Source of the DNA: Noviherbaspirillum soli
Lineage (GTDB): Bacteria > Pseudomonadota > Gammaproteobacteria > Burkholderiales > Burkholderiaceae_D
NCBI RefSeq assembly: GCF_015352955.1
Contig: NZ_JACYOX010000024.1
Location: 1 to 64,000 of the forward strand
DNA length: 64,000 bases
Direction of reading: 5' to 3'
Shown here: one piece after another, positions 51,283 to 59,017 of the stretch
How the letters are laid out: every line of letters starts with the position of its first letter
How positions within the stretch are numbered: the first letter of the stretch is position 1
Translations under genes and position numbers: made by a program
Notes under the pieces: generated by a model
Told to the model about the DNA's origin: nothing
Databases searched by the model: none
Seen by the model: only the letters and a program-made list of their open reading frames with translations

Positions 51283-51720
51283 TCAATAGCGCCGGGTACG
51301 GAAGTCGTGCCGGGGCACGATGGTGGTCGAGGCGATCAGCATCGACAGCCCCAGGATCAGTTGCGTGAGCAGATAGGCGGGCAGCGGCCAGATCTGGCCG
51401 CCTGGCGGCGCGGTGCCGGTGGCGGCGCCGATCACCGGCGTGGCCCATTCCGCTTCCGGCGTCACATCCAGCAGCACGTCGCCATCGGCGGTGGTGTGCA
51501 GATAGATTTCGCCGCCCGCTTCCAGGTTGAAGCAGATGCCCTGGCCCTGGCCGGGTCCGAAAGACATGCTGTCCGGCCGGCCCAGGGTGCGCTGCAGGTC
51601 GCGGTTGTAGTTTTCTATCCAGCCTTCCACATCGCCGCTGGTCTCCAGGTGGATCCAGGGCCGGGTAATGGGCGGCGGCGCGTCGTCGAAATCATCCATG
51701 GCTTGTTGGTGCTCGTTCAT
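51283..51720 (-). CDS. Hypothetical protein with C-terminal membrane helix
   Basis: This 145-residue protein has an acidic soluble N-terminal part (DFDDAPPPITRPWIHLETSG, GQGICFNLEAGGEIYLHTTA). One or two hydrophobic helices follow near the C-terminus (WPLPAYLLTQLILGLSMLIA). ATG 51720 is preferred; a longer frame starts at 51768. No known family is recognised. It lies downstream of the aminotransferase on the same strand. Confidence 0.65.
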   Translation of the reverse strand: MNEHQQAMDDFDDAPPPITRPWIHLETSGDVEGWIENYNRDLQRTLGRPDSMSFGPGQGQGICFNLEAGGEIYLHTTADGDVLLDVTPEAEWATPVIGAATGTAPPGGQIWPLPAYLLTQLILGLSMLIASTTIVPRHDFRTRRY

Positions 51721-51792
51721 CAGTGAAACGGGCCGACATGGTAGCGCATGCCGGCCCGCTCGATCCATGGCGCAATGCCCGCCTTCTGCCGT

Positions 51793-53145
51793 TCAGGCAG
51801 GCGTCGCCATCTGCTGCGGTGTCGCGCTCTGCGCCTTCAGCACGTCGGCGATCGCGCCGAACAGCTGGTCGACCTGGGACTGGTCGATGATCAGCGGCGG
51901 CGACAGCGCAATGATGTCGCCGGTGGTGCGGATCAGCACGCCTTTGTCCCAGAAGCATTTCAGGAACACGTCGAAGGCGCGCGCGGTGGGCTTGCCGGGC
52001 ACCGATTCCAGCTCGATGCCGCAGATCAGGCCGAGGTTGCGGATGTCCTTGACCCAGGGCAGGCCGCGCAGGCTGTGCGCCGCTTCCTCGAAATACGGCG
52101 CCATCGCGGCGGCGCGCTCGAAGATCTGCTCGTCGCGATAGACATCCATGGTGGCCAGCATGGCCGCCGACGCCAGCGGATGGCCGCTGTAGGTATAGCC
52201 GTGATAGAACTCGATGCTGTCTTCCGGCGCGGCGCGCATGAAGTCGTCGTAGATGTCCTGGCGCACGATCACCGCGCCCATCGGCACGGCCGCATTGGTC
52301 AGGCCCTTGGCGCAGGTGATCATGTCCGGCACCACGCCGAAATAGTCGGCCGCGAACGGCGCGCCCAGGCGGCCGAAGCCGGTGATGACTTCATCGAAGA
52401 TCAGCAGGATGCCATGCTTGTCGCAGATCGCGCGCAGCTTCTGCAGGTAGCCCTTGGGCGGCAGGATGACGCCGGTCGAGCCCTGCACCGGTTCGACGAT
52501 CAGCGCGGCCACCGTGGACGGGTCGTGCAGCGCCAGCAGGCGCTGCTCGAATTCGTCGGCGATCTCGGCGCCATGGTCGGGCAGGCCGCGGCTGAAGGCA
52601 TTGCGGCCAATGTCCAGCGGATGGCGCAGGTGGTCGACGCCGGCCAGGGTCGGGCCGAAATGCTTGCGGTTGCCGGCGATGCCGCCGACCGCGATCCCGC
52701 CAAAGCCCACGCCGTGGTAGGCGCGTTCGCGGCCGATCAGGCGGGTGCGCAGCGAGTCGCCGCGCATGCGCTGCCAGGCCACGGCGATCTTCAGGGCAGA
52801 GTCAACCGCTTCCGAGCCGTCGTTGCAGAAAAAGACCCGGTTCAGGCCTTCCGGCGCGATCGCGGCCAGCGCGCTGGCCGATTCGAAGGCGCCCGGATGG
52901 CCCATCTGGAACATCGGCGCGAAATCCATCTCGCCGGCCTGGCGACGGATCGCTTCGGTGATCTTCGGATGGCCATGGCCGGCATTGACGCACCACAGGC
53001 CGGCGGTGCCATCGAGAATCTGGCGGCCATCGTCGCTGGTGTAATGCATGCCGGACGCCGACACCAGCATGCGCGGCTTGTTCTTGAACTGCCGGTTGGC
53101 GGTGAAAGGCATCCAGAGGTGTTCGGTGGTCAGGTCTGCGGGCAT
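51793..53145 (-). CDS. Omega-amino acid:pyruvate aminotransferase (class III)
   Basis: This 450-residue PLP enzyme has WMPFTANRQFKNKPRMLVSA at the N-terminus, LIFDEVITGFGRLG with the PLP Asp, and ITCAKGLTNAAVPMGAVIV with the Schiff-base Lys. The sequence resembles the beta-alanine:pyruvate aminotransferase group, which feeds malonate semialdehyde formation. Class III substrate assignment by eye is uncertain. No partner dehydrogenase lies next to it. Confidence 0.88.
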   Translation of the reverse strand: MPADLTTEHLWMPFTANRQFKNKPRMLVSASGMHYTSDDGRQILDGTAGLWCVNAGHGHPKITEAIRRQAGEMDFAPMFQMGHPGAFESASALAAIAPEGLNRVFFCNDGSEAVDSALKIAVAWQRMRGDSLRTRLIGRERAYHGVGFGGIAVGGIAGNRKHFGPTLAGVDHLRHPLDIGRNAFSRGLPDHGAEIADEFEQRLLALHDPSTVAALIVEPVQGSTGVILPPKGYLQKLRAICDKHGILLIFDEVITGFGRLGAPFAADYFGVVPDMITCAKGLTNAAVPMGAVIVRQDIYDDFMRAAPEDSIEFYHGYTYSGHPLASAAMLATMDVYRDEQIFERAAAMAPYFEEAAHSLRGLPWVKDIRNLGLICGIELESVPGKPTARAFDVFLKCFWDKGVLIRTTGDIIALSPPLIIDQSQVDQLFGAIADVLKAQSATPQQMATPA

Positions 53146-53406
53146 GTCGGCTTCCTGTTAAAAAAATAAAGATGCTGCCATGGTAGCCGTTGTTCGGCCA
53201 TGCGGTGGAGTAAGCTTTTCATTCTCGGGAAAAATTGTCGGTTGCCGGACAGGCCCGCGATGCCTTACGGCCGCGGACACGGTTTATCCATGAGTTAAAC
53301 TGTGTGCGTTTGTAAAAACCAATCATGGATGCCAAACGACGATATATCGTTACGCATAAGCAATTCAATACCCCGTTTTCCCGACTGTCTCTTCCAGGAA
53401 CAAGAA

Positions 53407-54036
53407 ATGACCCCGAGAATTTCCTTGGTTGCGCTGCTGCTTGCCAGCGCCTTTTCCAGCATCGCCGTCTGCGCCCATGCACAGGAATATCGCTACGACA
53501 ACCGCTATGGCCAGGACTACCGCACGCCGCCGCCGGCCTATGTCGCGCAGCCGGCGCCGGCCGCTGCGCCGCCGATGGTGTTCCAGGATAATGCCCGCGT
53601 CACCCGGGTGATGCCGCGCATCGAGCAGGTCAGCATGCCGCAGGAAGAATGCCATATGGATGTGGAGCGGGTCGCGCCGCCGCCCCAGAATGCGCAGGGA
53701 CAGAACATCGGCGGTGCGATCATCGGCGGCCTCGCCGGCGGTTTGCTGGGCAATCAGGTCGGCGGCGGCAATGGCCGCGCGGCGGCGACCGCGATCGGCG
53801 CGGTCGGCGGCGCGCTGGTCGGCCAGAATGTGGCCGGCAACATGAATGGCAGCCAGTTGCCGCCCGGTCCGATCGAACGGCAGGTGCGGCGCTGCAATGT
53901 CGTCAACCGGGTGGTCGAGCGCAATGCCGGCTACGACATCACCTATGTCTACAACGGCCGCACCTACAGCACGGTGATGCCGAGCGATCCGGGCACCAGC
54001 CTGCGGGTCAATGTGTCGGTCAGCCCGGCGTACTGA
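53407..54036 (+). CDS. Glycine-zipper 2TM domain outer-membrane-type protein
   Basis: This 209-residue protein has a signal peptide (MTPRISLVALLLASAFSSIA, to about 26) and a Tyr/Pro-rich linker. The glycine-zipper region has IGGAIIGGLAGGLLGNQVGG and AIGAVGGALVGQNVAG. A C-terminal domain with one Cys (RRCNVVNRVVERNAGYDITY) follows. ATG 53407 has AGGAA upstream. Related SlyB/PcP-type proteins are envelope-integrity factors; the role is inferred only. Confidence 0.82.
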   Translation: MTPRISLVALLLASAFSSIAVCAHAQEYRYDNRYGQDYRTPPPAYVAQPAPAAAPPMVFQDNARVTRVMPRIEQVSMPQEECHMDVERVAPPPQNAQGQNIGGAIIGGLAGGLLGNQVGGGNGRAAATAIGAVGGALVGQNVAGNMNGSQLPPGPIERQVRRCNVVNRVVERNAGYDITYVYNGRTYSTVMPSDPGTSLRVNVSVSPAY

Positions 54037-54051
54037 CCAGGCCGGCATGCC

Positions 54052-55167
54052 ATGCTGAAAAGCCTCACCCGCCTCTGGCTCGCCGGCGTCAAGCAGGTGG
54101 CCAGCGCGCAGCGCAGCCAGCAGCGCAGGCTGCTCAAGAGCCTGCTGCCCAAGCCGCCTGCCAAGGCCAGGCGCAAACCGGCGAAGGCAGCCGTGACCAG
54201 CCTGGCGCCGGCCAGGACCCCGCGCCAGGCTGTGGCGCCGGCCGGAGGCCGCTTGCCTGGCAAATGGATGGCTTTCTATTATTCCTCGCTGGCTGACGGC
54301 GGCAAGCTGCCGGCGCGGCGCATGCCTTACTGGCTCTACATGCCGGCCAATGCGCCGATCGGGCCGCTGCCGCTGGTGGTGATGCTGCATGGCTGCGAGC
54401 AGTCGGCCGAGCAGTTTGCGCGCGGCACGCGGATGAACGCGCTGGCCGAACAGAAAGGCTTTGCGGTGGCGTATCCCCAGCAATCGCTGCGCGGCCATCC
54501 AAACCGCTGCTGGCACTGGTACGAGCGCACGACCCAGGACGGCGGCGACGATGTGCGCCTGATAGCGGGCATCATCGACAAGGTCTGCGCGGCCTATCCG
54601 ATCGACCGCGGCCGCATCTATGCCGCCGGGCTGTCGGCCGGCGCCGGCATGGCCAATATCCTGGCGCTGCGCCACCCTGACAAGATCGCCGCGGTCGGCC
54701 TGCATTCCGGCCCGGTGTTTGGCGCGGGGCACAGCAAGACCGGCGCCTACGGCGTGATGCAGCTCGGCGCCTCCCATCTGGCCGAACACGCGATAACAAC
54801 GCTGTTGCAAGGGGATGCGAGTTTCCCGACGCTGCCGGCCATCCTGATCCAGGGCAAGGAAGACCGTGTCGTGCGGCGCATCAACCAGGAGCAGCTCGAA
54901 GCACAGTTCCGGCTGATCAATCGGCTCGATGCCCACAGCGCCGAGCCGCCGGTGGACAAGCCGGGCCGCGCCGCGGGCCGGCGCCAGTCGCATGCCTACC
55001 GGATCCGCGACTACCGGCGCGGCCGCAAGATCCTGCTCAGGGTCTGCGATGTCGCCCAGCTCGACCATGCGTGGAGCGGCGGCGACTGCAGCCTGAAATA
55101 CAATGCCTGCGCCGGGCCGGATGCAAGCCGCATGATGTGGGATTTTTTTTCGCGCCATCGTCGCTGA
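54052..55167 (+). CDS. PHB depolymerase (LpqC-like) family esterase
   Basis: This 371-residue protein has a basic N-terminal tail (about 80 residues, many Lys/Arg). An alpha/beta-hydrolase domain follows: PLVVMLHGCEQSAEQFA (oxyanion), AAGLSAGAGMANILAL (nucleophile Ser at about 202), a candidate acid in LIQGKEDRVVRR and a C-terminal His in QLDHAWSGGD. This matches the esterase/PHB-depolymerase family. No clear secretion signal is visible, so the basic tail may bind PHB granules or nucleic acid (inference). It starts 15 bases after the glycine-zipper gene. Confidence 0.85.
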   Translation: MLKSLTRLWLAGVKQVASAQRSQQRRLLKSLLPKPPAKARRKPAKAAVTSLAPARTPRQAVAPAGGRLPGKWMAFYYSSLADGGKLPARRMPYWLYMPANAPIGPLPLVVMLHGCEQSAEQFARGTRMNALAEQKGFAVAYPQQSLRGHPNRCWHWYERTTQDGGDDVRLIAGIIDKVCAAYPIDRGRIYAAGLSAGAGMANILALRHPDKIAAVGLHSGPVFGAGHSKTGAYGVMQLGASHLAEHAITTLLQGDASFPTLPAILIQGKEDRVVRRINQEQLEAQFRLINRLDAHSAEPPVDKPGRAAGRRQSHAYRIRDYRRGRKILLRVCDVAQLDHAWSGGDCSLKYNACAGPDASRMMWDFFSRHRR

Positions 55168-55184
55168 ATCCCAACGAAGCAGGC

Positions 55185-55213
55185 TTGCGAAAGGCGACTA
55201 TCGCCCGCATACT
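55185..55213 (+). promoter_or_regulatory. Promoter of the DnaQ/GIY-YIG gene
   Basis: TTGCGA (55185-55190), 17 bases and CATACT (55208-55213). The -10 element overlaps the LexA box, as expected for SOS repression. Confidence 0.5.
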
Positions 55214-55229
55214 GTTTTTTCATACAGTT
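55210..55229. promoter_or_regulatory. LexA (SOS) box
   Basis: TACTGTTTTTTCATACAGTT has both conserved half sites, CTGT and ACAG, with 8 bases between them. Only the inner bases and the last position differ from the E. coli consensus. It overlaps the -10 region and first codon of the downstream nuclease gene. Confidence 0.75.
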
Positions 55230-56631
55230 GAGCCGTCATATCTTGCCCAAGTCCGTCTCCCCCCGCCTGGCATTTGTCGATCTGGAAACCACTGGCGGCA
55301 CCGCCACTACCGACCGCATCACCGAAGTCGGCATCATCGAAGTCGATGAAGATGGACAGGTGCGCCAGTGGAGCAGCCTGGTCAATCCGGAAATGCCGAT
55401 TCCTCCCTTCATCCAGTCGCTGACCGGCATCAGCAACCAGATGGTGGCCGATGCGCCGACCTTCGCCGAACTGGCTGACGACATCCATGCCCGGCTGGCC
55501 GACCGCATCTTCATCGCCCATAACGCCCGCTTCGACCACGGTTTCCTGAAAAATGAATTCCGCCGCACCGGCCATGAGTTCCGGCCGCCGGTGCTGTGCA
55601 CGGTGCGCCTGTCGCGCAAGCTGTTTCCCGGATTTGCACGGCACAACCTCGATTCCATCGTCGAACGCCACCGGCTGGAAGTCACGCAGCGCCACCGCGC
55701 GCTCGGCGACGCCCAGCTGATCTGGCAATTCTGGCAAAAGCTGCCGGAAAGCCATGCGCCGGAGGCTATCGAGGAAGCGGTGTCGCGCCTCCTGACGCGG
55801 CCGACGCTGCCGTCGCGGCTGGATGCGCTGCAGATGGACAGCGTGCCGTCCAGCCACGGCGTCTACCTGTTCTATGGCGAGAATGACCTGCCGCTGTATA
55901 TCGGCAAGGCCAACAACCTGCGGCGGCGGATTCTGTCGCACTTCAGCACCGACCATGCGCTGCCCAAGGAACTGGCGATCAGCCAGCAGGTCGAGCGCAT
56001 CGACTGGCTGCATGCCAGCGGCGAACTGGGTGCGCTGCTGCGCGAGGCGGCGCTGGTCAAGAAGCTCAAGCCCGCCCACAACGTGAAGCTGCGCGCCAAC
56101 GAGGAAATCTGCTCGTGGCGGCTGATCGAACGCAACGGCAGCCTGCGGCTGGCGCTGGCAAATACCAACGACCTGTTCTTTGGCCACGACCCCGCGCTGT
56201 ACGGCCTCTATACCAGCAAGCGCAAGGCCACCGACGCGATGAAGTCCATCGCCGATGCCCACAAGCTGTGCCATGTGACCCTGGGCCTGGAAAAGCCGCG
56301 TGGCGGCAAGGCCTGTTTCGCCAGCCAGGTCAAGAAGTGCCTGGGCGTCTGCGCCGGGCGCGAACCTGCGGAGGAGCACAATGCCCGGGTGCGCGAGGCG
56401 CTGGCCGGCTTGCGGCTGCAGCCCTGGCCGTATTCTGGACCGGTTGGCATCCTCGAAGGCGATAACCTGCATGTGGTGGACGGCTGGGCCTATCTCGGCA
56501 CCGTCCATATCCGGGACGACCCGGGCATACTCACCCGGCGCGGCCAGCAGCCCTTCGACCGCGATGTCTATCAACTGCTCAACAAGAAGCTTGCCAGCCT
56601 GGGCGACCGTGTGCGCGTGCTCGCACCCTGA
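55228..56631 (+). CDS. DnaQ-like 3'-5' exonuclease / GIY-YIG (Cho/UvrC-type) nuclease fusion
   Basis: This 467-residue protein has an N-terminal DEDDh exonuclease domain (about residues 14-180) with AFVDLETTG, IFIAHNARFDHGF and HRALGDAQ. A GIY-YIG domain from about 205 (GVYLFYGENDLPLYIGKANN) resembles the N-terminal nuclease of UvrC and E. coli Cho. It probably acts in DNA repair. The LexA box at its start supports SOS induction. The TTG at 55228 lies within the operator with little leader; TTG 55243 is an alternative, so the exact start is uncertain. Confidence 0.87.
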   Translation: MSRHILPKSVSPRLAFVDLETTGGTATTDRITEVGIIEVDEDGQVRQWSSLVNPEMPIPPFIQSLTGISNQMVADAPTFAELADDIHARLADRIFIAHNARFDHGFLKNEFRRTGHEFRPPVLCTVRLSRKLFPGFARHNLDSIVERHRLEVTQRHRALGDAQLIWQFWQKLPESHAPEAIEEAVSRLLTRPTLPSRLDALQMDSVPSSHGVYLFYGENDLPLYIGKANNLRRRILSHFSTDHALPKELAISQQVERIDWLHASGELGALLREAALVKKLKPAHNVKLRANEEICSWRLIERNGSLRLALANTNDLFFGHDPALYGLYTSKRKATDAMKSIADAHKLCHVTLGLEKPRGGKACFASQVKKCLGVCAGREPAEEHNARVREALAGLRLQPWPYSGPVGILEGDNLHVVDGWAYLGTVHIRDDPGILTRRGQQPFDRDVYQLLNKKLASLGDRVRVLAP

Positions 56632-57019
56632 GCGCCTGCAAGGGACTCAGGCAAGGGCAGGGAAGCACGATTGCCCGTCATCTGCATCAGTACCGCTGAC
56701 TGTCCTGGCTACCTTGGTCTTGTCACCCCACCTTGCATCCTGCCGGCTCTGGCAGCACGCAGGCCTTGCTGGAAATGCATCAGCGTCTTCGGAAACAAGC
56801 TGATTTCCTGTAAAAAATTGTTTTTGTGCAATAAACTTGGGTATTATTGTAATTCTTCAATAGTAATAAAATTTATAGCAATTAACATTGCCCATCGCTA
56901 TTTGCCGGCTTGACTTCTTGTGCAATGGCAACGAGGACGGTAGATTGGCTTAATTGCTTTTTAGTATGATTTCGGGATTCCGGAATGCGATCAGGCGACC
57001 ACAGCAGAGGCGGGCATTG
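56632..57019. other. Intergenic region, AT-rich in its second half
   Basis: No gene is supported here. The stretch from about 56805 to 56970 is much richer in A/T than its surroundings and probably carries the promoter of the following GGDEF gene. I found no hexamer pair with good spacing. Confidence 0.4.
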
Positions 57020-58117
57020 ATGGGGAAGGTAGGCATGAAGACGGCGTTGCGGCGCGTGCGCCTGTCCACGGAAATGGGGCAGGCCTGGTTTCGCCTGGCA
57101 GCAGCGATACTGGTGCTCGGCGGTTTTTCACTTGCCCGGCTATGGCATGCCGGCCCGGGCCTTGATGAGATCACGATCCTGGCCGGCTGCTATGCCGGCT
57201 TCGCCGCAATCTGGGTGCAGGTGGTTGCCCGCGGCCTGTTACGCGGCAAGGTCAGGCGCGTTGCCAGCATCTTTCTCGACCAGCTCACCTTTGCCGCCGG
57301 CATCGTCGTCGGCGACGCCTATTGCGCGCCGCTGATCTGGATGCCGGTCAGCATCGCCTTGGGCAATGGCCTGCGCTTCGGCCGTCGCTATACCCGGCTG
57401 TCGGTCTATATCGGCGCGGCTTCCGCTGCGCTGGCGGTGATGTTTTCCCCTTATTGGCTGGGGCAGCCGAGCCTGGCGCTGGGCCTGGTGCTGTCCATCC
57501 TGATCGTGCCGTTGTACGCCTCGGCGCTGAATGCGCGCATGGCCAGGGCCAAGCGCACGCTGGAGCGGAGGGCGGCGCGTTTCGAACTCGCTTCCATGAC
57601 GGATTCGGTCACCGGCGCGCTGAACCGGCATGGCTTCATGAGCATCCTTAACGAGCGTGCCGCTGGCACTCGTTCGGCGCGCGCTTCGGGAGCGCTGATG
57701 CTGCTGGACCTGGACGGCTTCAAGGCGGTCAACGACGCCTGTGGCCATGCGGCCGGCGACATGGTGCTGGTGGACACGGCGAGTCGCCTGACCCGCTGCT
57801 TTCGCGCCAGTGACAGGGTGGCGCGCATAGGCGGCGATGAATTCGCGGTGCTGTTGGCAGATATCAAGGACCAGGCGCAGGTCGAGCAACTGGCCGCGCT
57901 GGCACTGTCGGCGATTGCCGACATAAAAATCGAACAGGATCCGGGCCTGTGCCTCAGCGCCAGCATCGGCATCTGCATGCTGCCGCATCCGCAGGCGCAC
58001 AGCCTGGAAGCCATGCTGCACCTGGCGGATACCCTGATGTACGAGGCCAAGAAAAGCGGCAAGAACCGCTTCCGCATCTCCGGCCCGGACTACGAGCGGA
58101 CGGTGATCGCGGCCTGA
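57020..58117 (+). CDS. Membrane-anchored diguanylate cyclase
   Basis: The N-terminal membrane region has about five or six helices (residues 20-175, MASE-like). A complete GGDEF domain follows: DSVTGALNRHGFM, LMLLDLDGFKAVND and the active site RIGGDEFAVLL. An inhibitory I-site RASD lies exactly five residues before GGDEF. It should make c-di-GMP and be product-inhibited. ATG 57020 gives 365 residues; ATG 57035, with GGGAAGG upstream, is equally possible, and in-frame starts extend to 56954. Confidence 0.9.
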   Translation: MGKVGMKTALRRVRLSTEMGQAWFRLAAAILVLGGFSLARLWHAGPGLDEITILAGCYAGFAAIWVQVVARGLLRGKVRRVASIFLDQLTFAAGIVVGDAYCAPLIWMPVSIALGNGLRFGRRYTRLSVYIGAASAALAVMFSPYWLGQPSLALGLVLSILIVPLYASALNARMARAKRTLERRAARFELASMTDSVTGALNRHGFMSILNERAAGTRSARASGALMLLDLDGFKAVNDACGHAAGDMVLVDTASRLTRCFRASDRVARIGGDEFAVLLADIKDQAQVEQLAALALSAIADIKIEQDPGLCLSASIGICMLPHPQAHSLEAMLHLADTLMYEAKKSGKNRFRISGPDYERTVIAA

Positions 58118-58210
58118 GCGGCATCGCGTGCGTTCCTGACGAATTGCGCAAAAGTTGCCGGCGCAGCCCATGCTAGCATCGCCGCTTTGTGCATATTGGT
58201 GAGGACAAGA

Positions 58211-58399
58211 ATGGCAACTGTGCGGATTTCGCCTACGGAAGTTCAGGTTGACGAGGTAATTTATAGCTATGCGAGCGCCGGGCAGGCGGACGCATTCGAG
58301 GCATGCGTGGCTGCGGTGGACGTGGCGCACTGCGTGATCGATCATCCGCCGCAAGCAAGCCGCAAGGTCGAGGAAGGGGAGGCCGGCGCCGGCGCCTGA
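58211..58399 (+). CDS. Hypothetical protein (62 aa)
   Basis: This small protein begins MATVRISPTEVQVDEVIYSY and has two Cys. GAGGA lies 5-6 bases before ATG 58211. It is soluble and of no recognised family. It could be genuine given the good initiation site, but no other support exists. Confidence 0.5.
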   Translation: MATVRISPTEVQVDEVIYSYASAGQADAFEACVAAVDVAHCVIDHPPQASRKVEEGEAGAGA

Positions 58400-58704
58400 C
58401 GCATTGCAGCGCCAGCCAGGCCAGACACGCCCTGATCCTGCCCGCCGCCCACCGGCAGGCAGCCACCTGCCGCACCCGCCGCAACGGCGCAGCGGCAAGC
58501 AGCATCCCGCGGCCGCCAATCCGGTAAGCAGCAAGGCCGGCACTCACACAAGGGGCCGGCTGCCTATCCAGCCGGCCCTGACCATCCCCCTTGCCGGCAT
58601 AGGCCGCAACGCCGTCCAGCGGATCGGCATCCACCAAAGATGAAACCCGCCTGCGTGGGCCGGCAACACATTCGAGCCGAAACCCGCGGTCGCCGCAAAA
58701 CGCC
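58400..58704. other. Intergenic region with one strong hairpin
   Basis: GGGCCGGCTG (58553-58562) pairs perfectly with CAGCCGGCCC (58569-58578), loop CCTATC, without a T-tract. The long minus-strand frame across this stretch is compositionally unlike a protein (Arg/Pro/Ala-rich) and is not called. Confidence 0.4.
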
Positions 58705-58709
58705 GCATA

Positions 58710-58862
58710 CCAACCCCAATCCATAACGTCCCGGATGAAACCGATGGATTTTTTCGTCTGGCAAAAGGGGCGAGGAGTCAATAGCCCAGCCATTGACGGC
58801 GATCCCAACGCAGCCAGGCGGGAAAAGACGCGGTGTCATGGGACGTTATGGATTGGCGTTGG
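58710..58862. mobile_element. MITE-like hairpin element with 23-bp inverted ends
   Basis: The left end (58710-58732) and right end (58840-58862) are inverted copies of 23 bases with one mismatch; the core CCAATCCATAACGTCCC is perfect. Complementarity continues inward imperfectly (TTTTTTCGTCTGGC versus the complement of GCCAGGCGGGAAAAG). It ends in a central stem GTCAAT/ATTGAC. The whole 153 bases can fold into one long hairpin and encode nothing. No clear target-site duplication is seen; GCAT outside both ends may extend the repeat. Confidence 0.6.
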
Positions 58863-59017
58863 CCATGCAGGCAGGCGGCACCGCCTTCCCGACGTTATTT
58901 CGCGTGAATAACTTTGTATCCGAAAAAATTCGGGTTATCCTGTTTATTGCTCCGAGGAAAATTTAAGCGACAGCCGGAAAGGCCGCGCGACTGGAAGCAT
59001 AGCTGGAGACCCGGGCA

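Noticed and set aside
58233-58808. 191-codon minus-strand frame
   Set aside because: It is Arg/Pro/Ala-rich without motifs, crosses the hairpin element and overlaps a small gene with a good ribosome-binding site.
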